From Propionibacteriaceae bacterium (GTDB taxonomy: Bacteria; Actinomycetota; Actinomycetes; Propionibacteriales; Propionibacteriaceae), in NCBI GenBank assembly GCA_030532825.1, contig JAUNKK010000024.1, positions 1 through 34,217 on the forward strand: a stretch of DNA of 34,217 nt, written 5' to 3'. The notes below the pieces were generated by a model. The model was not told the origin of the DNA, searched no databases, and saw nothing but the letters and a program-made list of their open reading frames with translations. This document shows positions 26,671 through 34,217 of the stretch, piece after piece. Numbering within the stretch: the first letter of the stretch is position 1; every line of letters begins with the position of its first letter. A program made the position numbers and the translations under genes.

Positions 26671-27233
26671 TCACCGGCCCAGGATGAGGCTCATGGCCTC
26701 GGCGCGTGTGGCGGCGTTGCGCAGGTGACCTCGGACGGCGCTGGTGATGGTCTTGCTGCCGGGCTTGTGGACCCCACGCATGGTCATGCACATGTGTTCG
26801 GCCTCAATGACCACGATCACGCCCTGCGCCCCGAGGTGCTCGACGAGGGCGTCAGCTACCTGTGACGTCAGCCGCTCCTGCACCTGCGGGCGCCGGGCGT
26901 AGATGTCGACGAGGCGAGCCAGCTTCGACAGGCCCGTCACCTTGCCGCCCCCGGGGATGTAGCCGACATGCGCGACGCCGATGAACGGCAGCAGGTGGTG
27001 TTCGCAGCAGCTGGTCAGCTCAATGTCGCGGACCAGCACCAACTCCTCGTGGTCGATGTCGAAGGTGGTGGCCAGCAGCTCCGCCGGGTCCTTGCTGAGG
27101 CCCGCGAACAACTCCGTATATGCGCGGGCGACGCGCGCCGGGGTCTCGATCAGGCCGTCGCGGCCGGGGTCCTCCCCAACCGCGAGGAGGATTTCCCGGA
27201 CCGCGGCCTCAATCCGGGGCGCGTCGACCTGTG

Positions 27234-27237
<4 letters not shown>
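26671..27237 (-). CDS. folE: GTP cyclohydrolase I
   Basis: First enzyme of folate synthesis, converting GTP to dihydroneopterin triphosphate. 188 residues. The zinc site is made by the Cys and His of [10 protein letters not shown] together with the Cys of [12 protein letters not shown], and the active-site stretch [21 protein letters not shown] is intact, as is the C-terminal [13 protein letters not shown]. The ATG overlaps the ftsH stop by four bases (ATGA). Confidence 0.96.
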
Positions 27238-29270
<2,033 letters not shown>

Positions 29271-29345
29271 CGGCGGAGTTCCTAGATTCGATAAGGACTA
29301 CAGGCACTGGAAGATTACCAGCGGCCACCAACCGCCTTACATTAT

Positions 29346-29369
29346 CGGCCGGAGTCCATGTCCCGGCCG
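29346..29369. terminator. Hairpin after hpt
   Basis: A perfect 7-bp stem (29346-29352 with 29363-29369) and a 10-base loop lie 5 bases beyond the hpt stop. On the minus strand ATAATG follows. It may partly terminate hpt transcription before ftsH. Confidence 0.35.
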
Positions 29370-29373
29370 GGGG

Positions 29374-29925
29374 TCACTGGTAGATGTGCGGCGCCAGGAT
29401 CGCCAAGTCCCTGAGGTTGCGATACCGACCCGCGTAGTCGAGGCCGTAGCCGACGACGAAGTCGTTGGGGATGTCGAAGCCGACGTATTTGACGGGCACG
29501 TCCATCTTCGCGGCCCCGGGTTTGCGGAACATCGTCATGATTTCGAGGCTGGCGGGTTTGCGGCTGGCGAGGTTGCTGATGAGGTAGCTCAGCGTCAGGC
29601 CGGTGTCGATGATGTCCTCGACGACGATGACGTGGCGGCCCTCAATGTCCACGCCCAGGTCTTTGAGGATGCGGACGACACCGCTGGATTGGGTGCCGGA
29701 GCCGTAGGAGGAGATGGCCATCCAATCCATCTCGACGTGCGAGGTCATGGCTCGCTGCAGGTCGGCCACCACCATGACGGCGCCGTTGAGCACCCCCACC
29801 AGGAGGATGTCGCGGCCCGCATAGTCGGCATCGATCTCTGCGGCCACTTCAGCCAGCCGCGCCTGGATCTGGTCGCCGGTGTAGAGGACTTCGGTCAGGT
29901 CAGGCATCACATCTGCTGCATCCAC
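29374..29925 (-). CDS. hpt: Hypoxanthine phosphoribosyltransferase
   Basis: Purine salvage enzyme that makes IMP or GMP from the base and PRPP. 183 residues from GTG 29925. The PRPP-binding signature VIVVEDIIDTG is followed by the flexible-loop and base-site region (VKYVGFDIPNDFVVGYGLDYAGRYRNL). The nearby ATG at 29907 is an alternative. I keep the GTG because TAAGCT, a TANNNT box, lies 7 bases before it, giving a leaderless mRNA. hpt next to ftsH is conserved in actinobacteria. The usual upstream tilS is absent; a divergent histidine phosphatase is there instead. Confidence 0.95.
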   Translation of the reverse strand: MDAADVMPDLTEVLYTGDQIQARLAEVAAEIDADYAGRDILLVGVLNGAVMVVADLQRAMTSHVEMDWMAISSYGSGTQSSGVVRILKDLGVDIEGRHVIVVEDIIDTGLTLSYLISNLASRKPASLEIMTMFRKPGAAKMDVPVKYVGFDIPNDFVVGYGLDYAGRYRNLRDLAILAPHIYQ

Positions 29926-29932
29926 TCGTCTT

Positions 29933-29938
29933 AGCTTA
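29933..29938 (-). promoter_or_regulatory. -10 box of a probable leaderless hpt promoter
   Basis: Minus-strand TAAGCT is followed by seven bases and the GTG at 29925. No Shine-Dalgarno sequence is present. Confidence 0.4.
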
Positions 29939-30007
29939 GGGGCGATAGCCCCGAGTTTCGGGGCATGACATCAGGTTTGCGACATCGGGATTCCGGCATT
30001 TCCCACG

Positions 30008-30013
30008 TAGGAT
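30008..30013 (+). promoter_or_regulatory. -10 box of a probable leaderless promoter for the histidine phosphatase
   Basis: TAGGAT (TANNNT) is followed by seven bases and the ATG at 30021. No ribosome site is seen. It is divergent from the hpt box, 70 bases away. Confidence 0.45.
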
Positions 30014-30020
30014 TCTTGGC

Positions 30021-30602
30021 ATGCGACTCCTCCTGATCCGGCATGGCGAGACCCAAGCGAACGTCGAGCACAGGCTCGACACGGCTTATCCGGGGTTGCC
30101 CCTGTCGGAGACGGGCCGGGCGCAGGCGGCGGCGCTGCCCCCGAAGCTGGAAGACGAGCCCATCGAGGCGGTCTACGCCTCTCATCTCACCCGGGCGCAG
30201 GAGACGGCCGCCCCGCTGGCGACGTCCCGCGGGCTGGAGGTCCAGGTGGTCGACGGCCTCCAGGAGATCGCGGCGGGCGTGGAGGAGATGAGCGATGACT
30301 GGACGGCCTACGTCGCCGAGTTGAACTCCTGGTCCCTAGAGAATATGGACTCTTGCTTGGAGGGTGGGGAGACCGCGCGGGAGTTCCTCGCCCGCTTCGA
30401 CCAGGCCGTCGCCCATATCGCGGGGGCTGGGCACGCCTGCGCGGCCCTCGTCAGCCATGGTGCAGCGCTGCGGGTCTGGACCCTGACCCAGGATCCCGGC
30501 TTCGGTCTTGAAAAGGCGCCGCCGCTGGCCAACACGTCATGGATCGTGCTGAACGGCGTCCCCGGGGCCTGGCGCATCGAAAGCTGGGGAAGGGCCGGCT
30601 GA
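30021..30602 (+). CDS. Histidine phosphatase family protein
   Basis: 193 residues, cytosolic. The catalytic motif LIRHGETQAN is at the very N-terminus (His8), the second arginine region is SHLTRAQETAAPLA, and the second catalytic His is in ALVSHGAALRVW. It resembles the small GpmB/CobC-like phosphatases; the substrate cannot be told. It is a second family member in this window besides 5001-5657, and the two are not close copies. mutA follows after 191 bases and probably has its own promoter. Confidence 0.9.
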   Translation: MRLLLIRHGETQANVEHRLDTAYPGLPLSETGRAQAAALPPKLEDEPIEAVYASHLTRAQETAAPLATSRGLEVQVVDGLQEIAAGVEEMSDDWTAYVAELNSWSLENMDSCLEGGETAREFLARFDQAVAHIAGAGHACAALVSHGAALRVWTLTQDPGFGLEKAPPLANTSWIVLNGVPGAWRIESWGRAG

Positions 30603-30705
30603 ACCGCGGGGCGCTTATCTGCCAGCACTCTGAATTCCGCCGGGGTTGAACCGTCAAAGGTCCGACCATTCCTGCCCCGGTGGGCAGCACCTCGGGTATC
30701 TGGGC

Positions 30706-30769
30706 TAGTGTTAGGGGGTCAAGGACTACCAGTCCCGAAACAGGCAAACCCGCCCCCCGCCGTGGTTTG
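30706..30769 (+). promoter_or_regulatory. Possible mutA promoter and structured leader
   Basis: The 191 bases before mutA hold a CTGCCC/GGGCAG hairpin (30672-30687), then TAGTGT (30706-30711), a possible -10 box without a clear -35. Two small inverted repeats follow: GGACT/AGTCC (30723-30735) and CAAACC/GGTTTG (30745-30769). The leader would be about 75 bases long. I looked for a cobalamin-riboswitch B12 box because the enzyme uses B12 and did not find one. Confidence 0.3.
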
Positions 30770-30793
30770 TCGGAAGGATTTGGACGGAGAGCG

Positions 30794-32662
30794 ATGAGCG
30801 CAGAACCAACGAGTGCGGCCGAGATCAGTCTCGCTGCAGATTTCGCTACTCCCAGTCTGGCTGACTGGGAGAAGGAGGTGCTGAAGGTCCTGAACCGGAA
30901 GCGCCCGGAAGGCAAGGAACTCAACGTCGAGCAGGCGTATAAACGCCTCACCAGCAAGACCGTCGACGGCCTGGTGATCAAGCCGTTGTACACCATTGAG
31001 GATGGGGTCGAGAAACTCGGTTTCCCGGGCGTCGCCCCCTTCACGCGAGGCACCACCGTCCGTATTGGAGAGATGGACGAGGGCTGGTTTATCGCGCAGC
31101 TGGTTGAGAACCCCGATGCCGCCGAAGCCCGCAAGGACATCGACACCGACCTAGAACGCGGCGGCTCCGCCGTGTGGGTGCGGGTCGATCCCGACGCGGT
31201 GCCACTGGACAAGCTGGCAGAGGCCCTGGCCGGCGTCCTGTTCGACCTGGCCCCCGTGCATGTCTCGTCAAACACCGACGAGCTGGCGGCTGCCGAGGCG
31301 CTGGCCGCGATCTTCGCGGCCGCTGGCAAGGAGAACATCTCCGGCAGCTTGGGCATTGATCCGATCGGCTTCGCGGCCCTCAACGGCGGCGCCCCGGATC
31401 TGAGCGTCATCGCGAAGGCTGTTGACTTGGCCAAGCCGTTCCCCGGCGTGCGGCCGATCGTCGTCGACGCCTCCCGGTATGACGCCATGGGCGCTGGCGA
31501 CGTCGCGCAGCTGGCCTACGCGCTGGCCACCGGCGTTGAGTACCTGCGCGCCCTGACCGACCTGGGCCTCAGCCCGGACGAAGCTTTCGACAAGATCCTG
31601 TTCCGCGTCAGCGCGAACACGGACCAGTTCGTGACCATCTCCCGCCTGCGTGCGCTCCGCACCCTGTGGAACCGTGTCGGCGAGGTTGTCGGCGTCACCC
31701 CGGAGAAGCGTGGCGCAGTGCAGCATGCCGTTACGTCGCTACGCGAGATTTCCCGCGATGATGCCTACGTGAACGTGCTGCGCGGCACGATCTCGGCCTT
31801 CGCCGCGTCCGTTGGCCAAGCCGAGACCATCACGGTGCTTCCCCTGGATACCGTCATTGGCCTACCCACCGACCTGACCCGCCGCATCGCTCGCAACACC
31901 CAGGTGCTGCTGGCTGAGGAGACCAACCTGGGCCGGGTCAACGATCCCGCGGGCGGCGCCTGGTTCGTCGAGTCCATGACTGCGCAGCTGGGTGAGCAGG
32001 CCTGGGCGCTGTTCAGCAAGCTCGACGAGGAAGGCATGGCGGCCGCGCTGGTTGACGGCACCATTGCTGCTCAACTGAAGGAGATCAACGAGGCGCGTGC
32101 GAAGCTGCTGGCCACCCGCAAGCTGCCACTGACCGGTGTCTCGATGTTCCCGAACCACACGGAGAAGAAGCCGGAACGCGCTCCGCGCCCGGTGGCGCCC
32201 GAGTACCAGGGCATTCCGCTGGTGCGCGACTCCGAGGTGTTCGAGGCGCTGCGCGACCGGGCTGCTTCGGCCTCGAAGATCCCGACGGTGCTGCTGGCTT
32301 GCCTCGGCACCCGTCGCGACTTCGGCGCCCGGGAGGGCTTCACGTCGAACCTGTACCATGTCGGCGGCGTTCACACGATCATCGCCGAGGGCACGGACCC
32401 GGAGGCCTTCGCGAAGGCGCTTCAGGAAGCCGGGACGACCATCGCCGTCCTGTGTTCCAGTGGCAAGGTTTACGCCGAGCACGGCCTAGCCGTCGCCAAG
32501 GCCCTGAAGGAGGCCGGCGCCCAGGAGATCCGGCTGGCCGGCCAGTTGAAGGAACTCGGCGCTGATGAAGCCGAGATCAACGCCGTCATCGACGGCAACG
32601 TCTTCGACGGCATGGACGTCGTGGAACTCCTGACCAACACCCTGGACAAGCTGGAGGCCTGA
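30794..32662 (+). CDS. mutA: Methylmalonyl-CoA mutase small subunit
   Basis: Non-catalytic beta subunit of the B12-dependent mutase that interconverts succinyl-CoA and methylmalonyl-CoA in propionate fermentation. 622 residues from ATG 30794, preceded by GGAGA; the frame is open to 30680 but without support. The mutase barrel domain spans most of the N-terminal two thirds. The C-terminal flavodoxin-like domain (about 490-620) has GTRRDFGAREGF where the catalytic subunit has the DxHxxG cobalamin ligand motif, so it should not bind B12, as known for this subunit. mutB starts 3 bases after the stop, so expression is coupled. Confidence 0.95.
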   Translation: MSAEPTSAAEISLAADFATPSLADWEKEVLKVLNRKRPEGKELNVEQAYKRLTSKTVDGLVIKPLYTIEDGVEKLGFPGVAPFTRGTTVRIGEMDEGWFIAQLVENPDAAEARKDIDTDLERGGSAVWVRVDPDAVPLDKLAEALAGVLFDLAPVHVSSNTDELAAAEALAAIFAAAGKENISGSLGIDPIGFAALNGGAPDLSVIAKAVDLAKPFPGVRPIVVDASRYDAMGAGDVAQLAYALATGVEYLRALTDLGLSPDEAFDKILFRVSANTDQFVTISRLRALRTLWNRVGEVVGVTPEKRGAVQHAVTSLREISRDDAYVNVLRGTISAFAASVGQAETITVLPLDTVIGLPTDLTRRIARNTQVLLAEETNLGRVNDPAGGAWFVESMTAQLGEQAWALFSKLDEEGMAAALVDGTIAAQLKEINEARAKLLATRKLPLTGVSMFPNHTEKKPERAPRPVAPEYQGIPLVRDSEVFEALRDRAASASKIPTVLLACLGTRRDFGAREGFTSNLYHVGGVHTIIAEGTDPEAFAKALQEAGTTIAVLCSSGKVYAEHGLAVAKALKEAGAQEIRLAGQLKELGADEAEINAVIDGNVFDGMDVVELLTNTLDKLEA

Positions 32663-32665
32663 GCA

Positions 32666-34217
32666 ATGACCATTCCCCGTTTCAGTTCGGTACCGCTGCA
32701 GGGTGACGGCCTGTCGGCGGACGCGGGCGCGCAATTCGACAGCCACTTCCACGCCGTCGGGCACTCCGCCGGCTGGCAGACCCCGGAGCACATCCTCGTG
32801 CCGCCGCTGTTTGGTGACGGCGACCTTGACGGCCTGGATTTCCTCCAGACCCGCCCGGGGATCGCACCGTTCCTGCGCGGCCCCTACGCGACGATGTACG
32901 TCAACCAGCCGTGGACCATCCGCCAGTACGCCGGTTTCTCCACGGCCGAAGAGTCGAACGCCTTCTACCGCCGCAACCTTGCGGCCGGGCAGAAGGGCCT
33001 GTCGATCGCGTTCGACCTGGCCACTCACCGCGGCTACGACTCCGACCACCCGCGTGTCGCCGGTGATGTCGGGATGGCCGGTGTGGCCGTCGACTCGATC
33101 CTCGACATGAGGCAGCTGTTCGACGGCATCCCCCTGGACCAGATGTCGGTGTCCATGACGATGAACGGCGCAGTGCTGCCGGTGCTGGCGCTCTACGTCG
33201 TCGCGGCCGAGGAGCAGGGCGTCGCCCCTGCCCAGCTGGCCGGAACCATTCAGAACGACATTCTGAAGGAGTTCATGGTCCGCAACACCTACATCTACCC
33301 GCCGCAGCCGTCGATGAAGATCATCGCCGACATCTTCGCGTTCACCAGCGCGAACATGCCACGGTTCAACTCGATCTCCATCTCCGGCTACCACATGCAG
33401 GAGGCGGGCGCTACCGCGGACATTGAGATGGCCTACACCCTGGCCGACGGCGTCGAGTACATCCGCGCTGGCGAGTCGGTGGGTCTGAGCGTCGACGCTT
33501 TCGCGCCGCGGTTGAGCTTCTTCTGGGCTATCGGCATGAACTTCTTCATGGAGGTCGCCAAGATGCGCGCCGCCCGCATGCTGTGGGCGCGTCTGGTGCG
33601 TGGCTTCGACCCGAAGAACCCGAAGTCGATGAGCCTGCGGACCCACTCGCAGACCTCCGGCTGGTCGCTGACCGCGCAGGACGTCTACAACAACGTCGTG
33701 CGCACCTGCATCGAGGCCATGGGCGCCACCCAGGGCCACACCCAATCGCTGCACACCAACGCCCTCGACGAGGCCATCGCCCTGCCTACGGACTTCTCCG
33801 CCCGGATCGCCCGCAACACCCAGCTGTTCATCCAGCAGGAATCGGGCACCACGAAGACGGTGGATCCGTGGGCTGGCTCGGCGTACGTCGAGAAGCTCAC
33901 CGATCAGCTGGCCCGCAAGGGCTGGGAGCGGATCCAGGAGGTTGAGCAGGCCGGTGGCATGGCGAAGGCCATTGAGCAGGGCATCCCGAAGATGCGCATT
34001 GAGGAGGCCGCGGCCCGCACCCAGGCGCGCATCGACTCCGGTCGGCAGCCGGTGATCGGCGTCAACAAGTTCACCCTCGATCAAGAGGACGAGCTTGAGG
34101 TGCTGAAGGTCGACAACCGCGCGGTCCGCGAGCAGCAGATTGCGAAGCTGGAGCGGCTGCGGGCCGAGCGCGACGAGGCCGTCACCCAGGAGATGCTGGA
34201 GCGCGTCTCGTGGGCGG
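32666..34217 (+). CDS. mutB: Methylmalonyl-CoA mutase large subunit, 5' part (cut by the right edge)
   Basis: Catalytic alpha subunit. The frame from ATG 32666 stays open to the end of the window (517 codons of an expected 720-730). Family hallmarks of the substrate barrel are present: [73 protein letters not shown], and [19 protein letters not shown]. The C-terminal cobalamin-binding domain with its histidine ligand lies beyond the edge and cannot be checked. A large open frame on the opposite strand (32486-34084) is a codon-bias shadow. MutA and MutB together form the heterodimer of propionibacteria. Confidence 0.96.
   Translation, partial: MTIPRFSSVPLQGDGLSADAGAQFDSHFHAVGHSAGWQTPEHILVPPLFGDGDLDGLDFLQTRPGIAPFLRGPYATMYVNQPWTIRQYAGFSTAEESNAFYRRNLAAGQKGLSIAFDLATHRGYDSDHPRVAGDVGMAGVAVDSILDMRQLFDGIPLDQMSVSMTMNGAVLPVLALYVVAAEEQGVAPAQLAGTIQNDILKEFMVRNTYIYPPQPSMKIIADIFAFTSANMPRFNSISISGYHMQEAGATADIEMAYTLADGVEYIRAGESVGLSVDAFAPRLSFFWAIGMNFFMEVAKMRAARMLWARLVRGFDPKNPKSMSLRTHSQTSGWSLTAQDVYNNVVRTCIEAMGATQGHTQSLHTNALDEAIALPTDFSARIARNTQLFIQQESGTTKTVDPWAGSAYVEKLTDQLARKGWERIQEVEQAGGMAKAIEQGIPKMRIEEAAARTQARIDSGRQPVIGVNKFTLDQEDELEVLKVDNRAVREQQIAKLERLRAERDEAVTQEMLERVSWA

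Noticed and set aside
32486-34084. Long open frame on the minus strand (over 500 codons) opposite mutB
   Set aside because: The plus strand encodes an unmistakable methylmalonyl-CoA mutase large subunit here. The opposite frame is low-complexity, without family motifs, and is the usual shadow in high-GC genes.

Overview
The window is high-GC, densely packed actinobacterial chromosome and most likely comes from the Propionibacteriaceae. Evidence for an actinobacterium: mycothione reductase, the 33-residue ribosomal protein bS22, Lsr2, ClpC with its lsr2 neighbour, a RadA-DisA pair, and an ftsH-folEPBK-DUF3180 cluster. Evidence for the propionibacterial branch: a mutA-mutB pair for the two subunits of methylmalonyl-CoA mutase at the right edge. 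I cannot name the genus. No tRNA, rRNA, insertion sequence, prophage or CRISPR array is visible, and no gene-free stretch exceeds 300 bases.

Layout. (a) 1-4254: the tail of a Fic-domain protein, mycothione reductase (minus), a short-chain dehydrogenase (plus), and an unusual membrane protein (minus) that joins a sigma-factor-like cytoplasmic part to GerMN and Gmad2 domains outside the membrane, with a perfect 16-bp palindrome and an 11-bp tandem repeat upstream. (b) 4255-10036 (minus): asd, proC, a DUF1707 protein, bS22, a SUMT-like/HemD fusion, a histidine phosphatase and ccdA. (c) 10074-12560 (minus): a sugar-phosphate isomerase-like protein, proline dehydrogenase and a CPBP membrane protein, tightly coupled. 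(d) 12642-19182 (plus): a VOC protein, radA, disA (cyclic di-AMP synthesis), and an ABC ATPase with degenerate motifs coupled to an FtsX-type permease. (e) 19252-22260 (minus): clpC and lsr2. (f) 22355-23449 (plus): a lone, divergent NuoD-like gene with lower GC. (g) 23515-29925 (minus): a coiled-coil membrane protein, DUF3180, folK, folB, folP, folE, ftsH and hpt. (h) 30021-34217 (plus): a histidine phosphatase, mutA and mutB (cut by the window edge).

How the genes work together. folE-folP-folB-folK is a folate operon whose genes overlap or nearly touch, with ftsH in front. MutA/MutB form the B12-dependent mutase of the succinate-propionate (Wood-Werkman) route. ProC and proline dehydrogenase act in opposite directions on the proline/P5C pair but lie in separate transcription units. 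RadA and DisA are the usual DNA-repair and cyclic di-AMP pair. Regions d to g resemble the mycobacterial radA/disA-clpC-lsr2-lysS-coaX-panD-panC-folK-ftsH-hpt neighbourhood, but lysS, coaX, panD and panC are missing and the NuoD-like gene sits in their place.

Most worth a second look: the orphan NuoD-like protein, which has lost both expected quinone-site residues; the sigma-like/GerMN/Gmad2 fusion with its operator-like upstream region; the ABC ATPase whose Q-loop, signature and D-loop are altered; the bS22 gene nested in the tail of the DUF1707 frame; and a recurring leaderless-promoter arrangement (TANNNT, 6-7 bases, start codon).
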